8,774 bases of DNA. Source: an uncultured Phycisphaerales bacterium (GTDB lineage Bacteria; Planctomycetota; Phycisphaerae; UBA1845; CAIVHJ01). The notes beneath the pieces were generated by a model that worked only from the letters and a program-made list of their open reading frames with translations, did no database searches and was not told the origin of the DNA. The translations under genes and the position numbers were made by a program. This document shows, piece after piece, positions 1 through 5,784 of the stretch. Within the stretch, counting starts at the first letter, position 1. Each line of letters starts with the position of its first letter. Location: assembly GCA_903905665.1 (NCBI GenBank), contig CAIVHJ010000012.1, positions 1 to 8,774 on the forward strand, read 5' to 3'.

Positions 1-61
1 AACCCGCCGCCGCCAGACCCATTCCCGCCACCACCCAAAAGATGGCTTTGAATTTATGCAT
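1..61 (-). CDS. 5' end of a divergent gene with a signal-peptide-like N-terminus (partial)
   Basis: Reading the minus strand from an ATG at 61-59 gives an open frame to the window edge: about 20 residues starting MHKFKAIF, then a hydrophobic run WVVAGMGLAAAG. Two early lysines followed by a Trp/Val/Ala/Gly-rich core are typical of a Sec signal peptide or an N-terminal membrane anchor. No lipobox cysteine is reached. The gene would be divergent from the one starting at 109, leaving a 47-bp shared upstream region. No convincing Shine-Dalgarno site precedes the ATG. A weak TAGAAT at 76-71 on the same strand could be a -10 element with a very short leader. The rest of the protein is outside the window, so no function can be given. 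Confidence 0.45.
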   Translation of the reverse strand, partial: MHKFKAIFWVVAGMGLAAAG

Positions 62-108
62 ATCTGAGGATATTCTATGACCATCATCTTACAGAAGCGA
101 GGTTCACT

Positions 109-1293
109 ATGATGGCACCACGGTTATTTCAGGACCCCCCGCATTCGGGCAAACGAGTCGTCGTCACGGGTCAGGTCGGACTGGACAAGAAACCCTACCT
201 AGAGCAACTCCAACGTTTGGCGGAACAGCGCGGCCACCACGTCACGCTCTGCCACGTCGGGGACCTCATGTACGCCGAAGCGCCGGACATCGTTCCCGGA
301 CGCATTCTTGATCTCCCCCGCGCCCGGCTCGATTCGCTTCGCCGCAGCGTTTTCAAAGACCTGATCGCGATGAGCGCCCGCGAAGAGAATCTCATTATCA
401 ACACGCACGCTACGTTTCGCTGGAAACACGGATTGTTCCCCGCCTACGATCAGGACCAGATGGAGGAACTCAACGCCGATCTATACATCACGCTGGTGGA
501 CAACGTGGATGCCGTCCACGAACGCCTCACCCGCGAACACAACATCCGCCACACGCTCAAGGACATCCTTGTTTGGCGTGAGGAGGAGATGGTGGTGACG
601 AAATGTCTCGCCCGGTCACTTCGCGGTCATGGTTGCTCGTACGTCTTCGCCCACGGGGTCGAACGCAACACCATCGAATCGCTTTATCGGCTTATTTTTG
701 AACCCCATCGCAAACGCGTCTATCCGTCGTTCCCCATGACCCACGTGATGGACATGCCGGAAGTATTGGCGGAAATCGATCGGTTCCGCGACGCCCTCAA
801 CGAGCATTTCATCACGTTCGATCCGGGGGATGTGGACGAAAAACGGCTGCTGTTTTACGCCGGACAGGCCATCCAAAACGGCGAAAGCAAGTTCGCGCTG
901 AACATTCACAACCGGAACGTCGAATTCGACGCCCACGAAGTGTCTCGAATCGCTCCGGATATCGACGGGCAGATTTACGCCCGCGATTTCGAACTCATCG
1001 ACCAGGCGGACATGATCGTGAGCTACATTCCGGAGTTGCCGTCGGGTAAACCGGGATTGTCCAGCGGGGTCGAACGGGAACTCCAGCACGCCTTCGAGAC
1101 CACCAAGGAAGTGTATGTGGTCTGGCGGCCGAAGGTCGAACCGTCGCCGTTTGTGACCGAGACGGCTACCCACATTTTTGCCACCATTGAAGAAACGCTG
1201 TCCTGTTTTCAGCAGAAGGGTTACATCGGAGATTTGCAGTTGTCGCTTCCGCCGGCGGACAAAGCAGCCCGCCAGCGCGGACGTTTCGGATAG
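109..1293 (+). CDS. Two-domain protein: adenylate-kinase-like P-loop domain fused to a nucleoside 2-deoxyribosyltransferase-like domain
   Basis: The 394-residue protein starts at an ATG 6 nt after a GAGG motif (99-102); a second ATG follows at once. Residues 16-195 read like a nucleotide-kinase P-loop fold: a beta strand KRVVVTG, then the loop GQVGLDKK (21-28), a helix, and a second strand LIINTHATF (95-103) resembling the adenylate-kinase core. The loop departs from canonical GxxGxGK[ST]: the usual Gly before Lys is Asp and the usual Ser/Thr is Lys, so ATP binding is uncertain. Residues 245-365 resemble nucleoside 2-deoxyribosyltransferase-type folds: ARDFELIDQADMIVSYIP (291-308) matches the strand where an Asp helps bind substrate, and SSGVERELQHAF (318-329) sits where the family carries its conserved Glu-bearing helix. 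The product looks soluble. Its substrate is unknown; a role in nucleotide salvage or sensing is inference. The first lipoprotein gene starts 32 bp downstream, so the two may be co-transcribed. Its last 40 codons are duplicated at 2082-2204. Confidence 0.85.
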   Translation: MMAPRLFQDPPHSGKRVVVTGQVGLDKKPYLEQLQRLAEQRGHHVTLCHVGDLMYAEAPDIVPGRILDLPRARLDSLRRSVFKDLIAMSAREENLIINTHATFRWKHGLFPAYDQDQMEELNADLYITLVDNVDAVHERLTREHNIRHTLKDILVWREEEMVVTKCLARSLRGHGCSYVFAHGVERNTIESLYRLIFEPHRKRVYPSFPMTHVMDMPEVLAEIDRFRDALNEHFITFDPGDVDEKRLLFYAGQAIQNGESKFALNIHNRNVEFDAHEVSRIAPDIDGQIYARDFELIDQADMIVSYIPELPSGKPGLSSGVERELQHAFETTKEVYVVWRPKVEPSPFVTETATHIFATIEETLSCFQQKGYIGDLQLSLPPADKAARQRGRFG

Positions 1294-1325
1294 CAACTAC
1301 TTTCGCCTTATGCAGGAGCAAAACG

Positions 1326-2024
1326 ATGAAAACACAATGGGTTCGAAACTGGAAATGGATCTCGTTCATTGCGTTGATGATGTGGTGTGGATGTTCCGAC
1401 GGCAATCAGCCCATCGATCAGTTGGTTATCACGAATTGTCCGGAGTCGGATGTTCAGGTAGGTCAACTGGTTTATTTGGATGTCGATGTCTTGTTCAAGA
1501 ATGTCGTAGTATTTGATCTGGGGTGGGATACGACGGTAGAACCCGCTGGTGCGGCAGACATTCTTTCATCAGATAATTTTTCGGGTAGAATCATTCTGGT
1601 TCCACAGGCAACGGGCAACGTGACGGTGATGGCTTCGCCTCCGCCGGAATACGGAATTGAGCCGGCGATATGCACGTTCCATGTGACGGATCAGATTCCC
1701 GGAGGAACCGTGCTGTCGTCGCTGGATGACGGCGCTAATGTGACCGCCCACGTGGGGGATGTCATTCAGGTCAATCTGACATCCAATGCTTCGACGGGAT
1801 ACTCGTGGCAAGTGGGGGAACTGGACACCACCGTGGTGGACAATACCGCCAACGAATACGTCAGCCCACCCGAAGGGAGTCCGCCCGGAACGCCCGGTTA
1901 TGAAAAATGGACTTTCACCGCCCAGCAGGCAGGCACGACCACCTTGCGTCTCGACTATCTTCCACCGGACGGCGGCGATGCAGCGCAAACTTTCACGGTG
2001 ACGATCGATGTCGCAGCGACCTGA
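1326..2024 (+). CDS. Chagasin-like (I42) inhibitor-domain lipoprotein, copy 1
   Basis: The 232-residue protein starts at an ATG 7 nt after AGGAG (1314-1318). The N-terminus is a lipoprotein signal: a basic region with K2, R7 and K10, a hydrophobic run to residue 20, then WCGC with C23 as the likely lipidated cysteine. Trp at -3 is atypical, so export is likely but lipidation less certain. Residues 31-121 resemble a bacterial Ig-like (Big_2-type) domain: VxVG, a central Trp and a G-N-V-T-V strand. Residues 130-232 match the chagasin fold: NASTGYSW (154-161) corresponds to the family's NPTTGYxW loop, GTPGYEKWTF (188-197) to the glycine-rich loop, and LRLDYLPPDG (207-216) lies at the third loop, where classical members carry RPW. 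Chagasin proteins inhibit papain-type cysteine proteases, so an envelope-anchored inhibitor is the best inference. The missing RPW means the target may differ. No cysteine protease gene is nearby. Its paralog follows at 2238-2909. Confidence 0.87.
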   Translation: MKTQWVRNWKWISFIALMMWCGCSDGNQPIDQLVITNCPESDVQVGQLVYLDVDVLFKNVVVFDLGWDTTVEPAGAADILSSDNFSGRIILVPQATGNVTVMASPPPEYGIEPAICTFHVTDQIPGGTVLSSLDDGANVTAHVGDVIQVNLTSNASTGYSWQVGELDTTVVDNTANEYVSPPEGSPPGTPGYEKWTFTAQQAGTTTLRLDYLPPDGGDAAQTFTVTIDVAAT

Positions 2025-2038
2025 ATCCACCATCAGAC

Positions 2039-2060
2039 CTCGCCGTGATCGCGAGATTTT
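2039..2060 (+). terminator. Hairpin with short T run after lipoprotein copy 1
   Basis: CTCGC (2039-2043) and GCGAG (2051-2055) form a 5-bp stem with a 7-nt loop, followed by A then four T's. It lies 15 bp past the stop codon of the first lipoprotein gene. The run is broken by GG, so termination may be weaker here than at the duplicate hairpin after copy 2. Confidence 0.45.
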
Positions 2061-2063
2061 GGC

Positions 2064-2083
2064 TTACGGATAAATTTTGCCCA
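2064..2083 (-). pseudogene. Remnant of the 3' end of asnS carried by the duplication
   Basis: On the minus strand this 20-nt stretch reads as the last codons of asparaginyl-tRNA synthetase (Gly-Lys-Ile-Tyr-Pro-stop). It differs from the intact end at 2949-2968 by one silent change (ATC to ATT). It has no gene body and is a by-product of the duplication. Confidence 0.85.
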
Positions 2084-2204
2084 CATTTTTGCCACCGTCG
2101 AAGAAACGCTGTCCTGTTTTCAGCAGAAGGGTTACATCGGAGATTTGCAGTTGTCGCTTCCGCCGGCGGACAAAGCAGCCCGCCAACGCGGTCGTTTCGG
2201 ATAA
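2082..2204 (+). pseudogene. Duplicated 3' tail of the deoxyribosyltransferase-like gene
   Basis: Forty codons plus stop match residues 355-394 of the protein encoded at 109-1293. There is no start codon of its own; the frame is closed upstream by a TGA at 2046-2048. Five bases differ: two make one Ile-to-Val change, two are silent in Gln and Gly codons, and one turns TAG into TAA. The reading frame is intact. It now forms the upstream region of the second lipoprotein gene and is probably not translated. Confidence 0.88.
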
Positions 2205-2237
2205 CAACTACTTTTCGTTTTATGCAGGAGCAAAATG

Positions 2238-2909
2238 ATGAAAAACCAATGGGTTCGAAACTGGAAGTGGATTCCATTCTGTGCGTTGATGATGTGGTGT
2301 GGGTGTTCCGGCGTAGGGCAGTCTCGGCTGATCATCACGAACTGTCCGGAGTCAGATGTTCAGGTGGGTCAGCTGGTGTATCTGGGTGTTTCGTCGAATC
2401 CTGAAGTATTCGATTTGATCTGGGATGCCACGGTGGAACCCGCCGAGGCAGCAGACGTTCTTTCTTCCGGAGAAGGGAGTATCATTCTGGTTCCACAGGC
2501 AACAGGCAGCGTAACAGTGACGGTTTCGTCGACGATTTTCTCTGAGCCGGCGACCTGCACATTCAACGTCACGGATCAGATTGCCGGAGGGACGGTATTA
2601 TCTTCGGCGGATGACGGAGGCAATGTGACCGCTCACGTGGGGGATGTCATTCAGGTTAACTTGACGTCCAATGCTTCAACGGGATACTCGTGGCAAGTGG
2701 GGGAACTGGATACTACCGTGGTAGCGGGTACCGCCAACGAACACTTCGGCCGTCCCGAAGATAGTCAGCCCGGAACGCCCGGTTATGAAAAATGGACTTT
2801 CACCGCCCAGCAGGCAGGCACGACCACCTTGCGTCTCGATTATGTACCACCGGGCGGCGGCGAGGCAGCGCAAACTTTCACAGTGACGATCGATGTCGCG
2901 GCGACCTGA
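2238..2909 (+). CDS. Chagasin-like (I42) inhibitor-domain lipoprotein, copy 2
   Basis: This 223-residue paralog of the preceding lipoprotein arose by tandem duplication. The start at 2238 aligns with the copy 1 start and keeps the 7-nt spacing from AGGAG (2226-2230). A C-to-T change created an extra in-frame ATG at 2235, only 4 nt from AGGAG, so 224 residues is possible. The signal peptide and WCGCS lipobox are kept. The Ig-like region is nine residues shorter, with indels after the lipobox, before VFDLIW, before SIILVP and before SEPAT. The chagasin-like half keeps NASTGYSW, GTPGYEKWTF and the C-terminal TFTVTIDVAAT unchanged. It differs at TVVAGTANEHFGRPEDSQ between the first two loops, and in the third loop (YVPPGGG against YLPPDGG). 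The likely role is an envelope-exposed protease inhibitor whose specificity may differ from copy 1; that difference is inference. A terminator-like hairpin follows. Confidence 0.87.
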   Translation: MKNQWVRNWKWIPFCALMMWCGCSGVGQSRLIITNCPESDVQVGQLVYLGVSSNPEVFDLIWDATVEPAEAADVLSSGEGSIILVPQATGSVTVTVSSTIFSEPATCTFNVTDQIAGGTVLSSADDGGNVTAHVGDVIQVNLTSNASTGYSWQVGELDTTVVAGTANEHFGRPEDSQPGTPGYEKWTFTAQQAGTTTLRLDYVPPGGGEAAQTFTVTIDVAAT

Positions 2910-2923
2910 ATCCAACATCAGAC

Positions 2924-2946
2924 CTCGCCGTGATCGCGAGATTTTT
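2924..2946 (+). terminator. Rho-independent-like terminator after lipoprotein copy 2
   Basis: CTCGC (2924-2928) pairs with GCGAG (2936-2940) across a 7-nt loop, followed by A and five T's (2942-2946). It begins 14 bp after the lipoprotein stop codon. It also lies just past the asnS stop on the opposite strand, but there is no T run in that direction, so it is better placed to end + strand transcription. A 5-bp stem is short for a strong terminator. Confidence 0.5.
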
Positions 2947-2948
2947 GC

Positions 2949-4463
2949 TTACGGATAGATTTTGCCCATCATTCGGGCGTAGGGGATGGCTTCTCGGATG
3001 TGCTTGAGACCGCAAAGCCAGCACAAGGTCCGTTCCACGCCCAGTCCGAATCCGCCATGGGGCACGCTGCCATACCGACGCAGGTCCAGATACCACTCAT
3101 AGGGTTCGACGGGCAGATTCTCTTCTTTGATCTTGGTAAGCAACATGTCGTAGTCGTCTTCGCGCTGAGAACCGCCGATGATCTCACCGAAACCCTCCGG
3201 AGCGAGCAAGTCGAAGTTGTTGACCAGTCGCGGGTCGTCCTTATTGACTTTCATGTAAAAGGCTTTGACCGCGCGCGGATAGTGCGTGCAGAACACCGGT
3301 TGGTCGTGGAGACGCGAAATGATCGTTTCGTCCGAACCGCCCAAATCCCCGCCCCATTCAAAATTCCGGGCGAGTTCCAGGTGGTGGGGAATGTTTTTCA
3401 GTTGTTCGCGGAGTTCTTCCAAATCTTCCCGGATTTCAATCTCCCGCTGGGCGGCTTTGTCTTTTTCCCACTGTTTGGCGGCTGATTTTTGCAGCTCGAC
3501 GAGTGTCCCCAGTTCCTTTTCGAGTTGGCTCAATCGGACATTTTTGTCGTTGAGGTCTTTTTCGAGCAATTGACGGGCTTTGTCGCCGTGGAGCAAATCA
3601 ACGGCATCCGAATAACTCAATCGGACGAACGGTCTTTGGATGTTCTCCAGCGCCTTCAGATCACGTCCGAGGAATTCGAGTTCAGCCCGATTGTCGCGAA
3701 GTACGCGGTCCTTGATGCTGAGGATAAAATCCTCCGCCACGGCAATCACTTCGTCGAGTTCGGCAAATGCGATCTCCGGCTCAACCATCCAAAATTCGGT
3801 GAGGTGACGGCGGGTCTTGGATTTTTCGGCGCGGAACGTCGGTCCGAAGCAATACACCTTGCCATGGGCCATGCACGCAGCTTCCACGTAAAGTTGCCCC
3901 GTCTGGGCGAGATAAACCGGCTCGCCGAAATAATCCACCTGAAAAAGCGTGCTCACCCCTTCACCGGCCGCCGGAGTAAAAATCGGCGTGTCGATGTTGA
4001 TATAACCGTTGTCGTTAAAAAACCGCCGAATGGCATCCACAAGGGTGTGGCGAATCCGCAGAATGGCATGTTGCCGCCGCGATCGGAACCACAAATGTCG
4101 ATGCTTCATCAAAAATTCGATGCCGTGCGCTTTCGGAGTGATCGGATACTCCGGGCTGGCCTGAACCAGTTTGAATCCCGTGACCTGCAGTTCGTGTCCC
4201 CCCTCGGCGCGCTCGTCCGCCCGAACGACACCGGTGATTTCCAGCGAGGATTCCAGCGGTAATTTTTTGACGGTCTCAAAGAACGATTCGGTGCGCTCGT
4301 TTTTTTCAACGACGCACTGGCACAACCCTGTCCCGTCGCGCACGAGCAGAAACACAATCTTCCCGCTCGAACGAACGTTGTACGCCCATCCCTGCAAAGT
4401 GACTTCTTTTCCGACGTAATTCCGAAGGTCCTTGATGTTCGCGATGGTTTTCATGCGTGCCAT
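2949..4463 (-). CDS. asnS: Asparaginyl-tRNA synthetase with a coiled-coil-like insertion
   Basis: This class II synthetase charges tRNA-Asn with asparagine using ATP in the cytosol. Residues 7-105 form the OB-fold anticodon-binding domain (KDLRNYVGKEVTLQGWAYNV). The catalytic domain follows: motif 1 around 144-170, motif 2 FRAEKSKTRRHLTEFWMVEPE (210-230) with its ATP-binding Arg, and motif 3 GGFGLGVERTLCWLCGL (470-486). The pattern EFWMVEPE and the end DLRRYGSVPHGGFGLG favour AsnRS over AspRS. At 504 residues it is longer than the usual 430-470. The excess lies at about 293-362, a Lys/Glu/Leu/Gln-rich stretch (for example RLSQLEKELGTLVELQKSAA) that looks like an antiparallel coiled coil between the AVDLL strand and the conserved FEWGGDLG. 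Two starts are possible: ATG at 4463 and ATG at 4454 (MKTIANIKDL), the latter resembling the usual family N-terminus; neither has a Shine-Dalgarno site. The gene converges on lipoprotein copy 2. Confidence 0.95.
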   Translation of the reverse strand: MARMKTIANIKDLRNYVGKEVTLQGWAYNVRSSGKIVFLLVRDGTGLCQCVVEKNERTESFFETVKKLPLESSLEITGVVRADERAEGGHELQVTGFKLVQASPEYPITPKAHGIEFLMKHRHLWFRSRRQHAILRIRHTLVDAIRRFFNDNGYINIDTPIFTPAAGEGVSTLFQVDYFGEPVYLAQTGQLYVEAACMAHGKVYCFGPTFRAEKSKTRRHLTEFWMVEPEIAFAELDEVIAVAEDFILSIKDRVLRDNRAELEFLGRDLKALENIQRPFVRLSYSDAVDLLHGDKARQLLEKDLNDKNVRLSQLEKELGTLVELQKSAAKQWEKDKAAQREIEIREDLEELREQLKNIPHHLELARNFEWGGDLGGSDETIISRLHDQPVFCTHYPRAVKAFYMKVNKDDPRLVNNFDLLAPEGFGEIIGGSQREDDYDMLLTKIKEENLPVEPYEWYLDLRRYGSVPHGGFGLGVERTLCWLCGLKHIREAIPYARMMGKIYP

Positions 4464-4494
4464 TATATTGTTTGGGGACCGACTTGTGGAGTCG
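4462..4494 (-). promoter_or_regulatory. Possible asnS -10 element and upstream dyad
   Basis: On the minus strand a perfect TATAAT occupies 4467-4462, overlapping the first candidate asnS ATG. If used as a -10 box, transcription would begin near 4455, almost exactly at the second ATG (4454), giving a leaderless or nearly leaderless mRNA. No good -35 is seen 17 nt upstream. A 15-bp dyad CGACT-TGTGG-AGTCG (4480-4494) lies immediately upstream. This is suggestive only. Confidence 0.3.
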
Positions 4495-4574
4495 ATAGAA
4501 TTTGGTGGGCACTGGGATGCGAGGTGTTATTCCATGTGCAGCAGCCGCACCACTGTTCGGATATGATCTGTCAA

Positions 4575-5183
4575 TCAGGGAGCCATTGAAAGTGTTTGCG
4601 AGATGGCATTTTGACGAATCTGGGCCCAGCCGGCGGGTTGATGCTGCTCGATGATGGACAGGAGTTCGACCAGCGATTGCGGGTTGTAACCGGCCGCGCG
4701 AAGAAAATCGGCGGCGCGTAAGTCTGCGCAGATTTCTCGGCGAAGCGCCTCATCCTTAGTCTTTGGGGGTTCTTTATAACAGTCTCCGGCTTCCAGATGC
4801 GCCATTTCATGCGCGATTACGGCGGCGATCAGATCGTCATCGTATTGAATCATCTGATATAACCCGCGGGTCAAATAAATGGAACCGTTCGGAAGCCCAA
4901 ACCCGTTAACCTTGTCTGTATTGAGGATTTGAACCTTCCAATTTTCCCTTTGCGGTGCGGTCCTGCGTTGAAGCGAAACGGCAATTCGATGCAGATTTCG
5001 AAGGATCGCTTCGTTGTCAAAGACGCCGCCGTTGCGATCTTCCAACTGATGCGCCGTGCGCGTTGCTTCAACCGTCGGCTGAACCTCGGCGGGATAGCCG
5101 GCCAATTGATAGCGCGAAGCGTCCGGCGATTGACATCCGAACGCTCCCGCCAGAATGATGCACACAAATACTCGATGCAGCAA
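4575..5183 (-). CDS. Short M48-family metalloprotease lipoprotein (TTG start)
   Basis: The 202-residue predicted zinc metallopeptidase is probably anchored in the envelope. Residues 1-16 are a signal peptide (MLHRVFVCIILAGAFG), and C17 fits a lipobox. The protease core is clear: NGFGLPNGSIYLTRGL (93-108) is the strand and loop typical of M48, HEMAH (125-129) is the HExxH zinc site, and E150 in EICADLRAADFLRAAGYNP is the likely third zinc ligand, with D154 at the usual E-x3-D position. It is shorter than BepA-type proteins and has no TPR repeats, so it is a minimal catalytic unit; LoiP/BepA-like quality control of outer-membrane proteins is inferred from the family. TTG at 5183 is preferred because GGAG (5194-5191) sits 7 nt upstream and the frame is closed by TAG at 5198-5196. 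A GTG at 5165 would cut the signal peptide. asnS follows on the same strand after 111 bp. Confidence 0.85.
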   Translation of the reverse strand: MLHRVFVCIILAGAFGCQSPDASRYQLAGYPAEVQPTVEATRTAHQLEDRNGGVFDNEAILRNLHRIAVSLQRRTAPQRENWKVQILNTDKVNGFGLPNGSIYLTRGLYQMIQYDDDLIAAVIAHEMAHLEAGDCYKEPPKTKDEALRREICADLRAADFLRAAGYNPQSLVELLSIIEQHQPAGWAQIRQNAISQTLSMAP

Positions 5184-5198
5184 ACCATTGCTCCGCTA

Positions 5199-5784
5199 CG
5201 GCGAATGCCTCCTACCAAAATGTTCGATACAAACGTCACCAATGCAAACCGCACCACCCAAGCCTTTGTGACCGACACGATTGGGCCATTACCGTCCGAT
5301 AGGTCAAAACATGAAAACCGGTGAGGATGGATGAGTTAACAAACAGGTTCAAGACAAACATGGACGGATGATTGACGGTGAAAGTGACATTCCTGCGCTT
5401 TGGCCTGAGTGCAAACAGAGCGTAATAGACGGATCGGTTTTTCTTTTTTTTGCTGATTGTGTTTCGGGATTTTGCATCAACCGTTCTGCAACATAGCCCC
5501 TTGCAGGATTTGGTTTTCTGAACAGCCCTGATTTGAAACATTTGTTCATAAATCGAGGTAATAACAGAAAAACTAAACTCAGATTCTCTATAAATGCAGT
5601 TTCAGACCCGAATTGTGCACATCTTTTGTCACCGCCCTGGATGGATCATTTATGGAAACGGTAGGAAGTTTGAATTGTCTTATCAGGCATAGTGAACGGA
5701 CGTAGAGGCCGGCCGGCCGGGTCTTCATAAAAACAGAAAATTACTCGCGGTAGTTGTCAGGGTCCACTATAATCGTGTAGCATA
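5199..5784. other. Long non-coding stretch between the metalloprotease gene and the Rrf2 gene
   Basis: No credible gene is seen in about 590 bp; open frames here lack family-like composition or ribosome-binding sites. The stretch is richer in A/T than its neighbours, with a T-rich tract at about 5439-5452. It should hold the promoter of the minus-strand metalloprotease gene, although no clear -35/-10 pair was found on that strand. A strong AGGAGG (5213-5208, minus strand) is not followed by a suitably spaced start codon. An isolated TATAAT at 5768-5773 (+) lacks a matching -35. Confidence 0.5.
5707..5720. repeat. GGCC palindromic run
   Basis: Three and a half tandem GGCC units form a fully self-complementary GC block in an otherwise AT-leaning intergenic region, about 130 bp upstream of the Rrf2 gene. 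It could form a compact hairpin or cruciform. No partner T run or recombinase gene gives it a role. Confidence 0.6.

Larger units (their letters stand above)
1169..2079 (+). repeat. Tandem duplication, copy 1 (911 bp)
   Basis: This direct repeat unit begins inside the C-terminal coding region of the gene at 109-1293. It runs through the first chagasin-like lipoprotein gene and its downstream hairpin, and ends within a copy of the 3' end of asnS. It joins copy 2 head to tail. The word CCCA occurs at the left boundary (1169-1172), at the junction (2080-2083) and at the right boundary (2965-2968). The junction matches the left boundary to its right and the right boundary to its left, as expected for a microhomology-mediated tandem duplication. 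By eye, the flanks outside the lipoprotein gene are about 94-95% identical between copies. Confidence 0.93.
2080..2968 (+). repeat. Tandem duplication, copy 2 (about 889 bp with the shared CCCA)
   Basis: The second unit of the direct repeat contains, in order, the 40-codon tail of the upstream gene, the same leader and ribosome-binding site, the second lipoprotein gene, the hairpin and the true 3' end of asnS. It is 26 bp shorter than copy 1, mainly because of in-frame deletions in the lipoprotein's N-terminal domain (27 nt less coding sequence, plus one extra T in the leader). Confidence 0.93.

Noticed and set aside
616..1296. 226-codon open frame on the minus strand opposite the deoxyribosyltransferase-like gene
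   Set aside because: It lies antisense to a gene with clear domain features, and its composition (runs of Arg, His, Val) is typical of a GC-driven shadow frame.
2039..2946. CRISPR-like array from the repeated hairpins
   Set aside because: Only two copies exist, about 885-890 bp apart within a gene duplication.
1169..2968. Insertion sequence or integron cassette as explanation of the repeated block
   Set aside because: There is no transposase, no terminal inverted repeat and no target-site duplication; the CCCA microhomology explains the boundaries.
3489..4262. 257-codon + strand frame, and a related one at 3000-3485
   Set aside because: Both are antisense to asnS, whose class II motifs are unambiguous; neither shows a recognisable domain or ribosome-binding site.
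4871..5278. Minus-strand frame with hydrophobic WVVRFALVTFVSNILVGG upstream of and overlapping the metalloprotease gene
   Set aside because: It is out of phase with the HExxH-containing frame, its C-terminal part is the Arg-rich shadow of that gene, and the TTG start at 5183 already gives a good signal peptide and ribosome-binding site.
5236..5541. 101-codon minus-strand frame in the long intergenic region
   Set aside because: Composition is erratic (SKKKKNRS, then mixed hydrophobic segments) with no domain, and it covers the likely promoter area of the metalloprotease gene.
5653..5706. Possible 17-residue peptide METVGSLNC...HSERT
   Set aside because: No Shine-Dalgarno site, no promoter and no recognisable peptide features.
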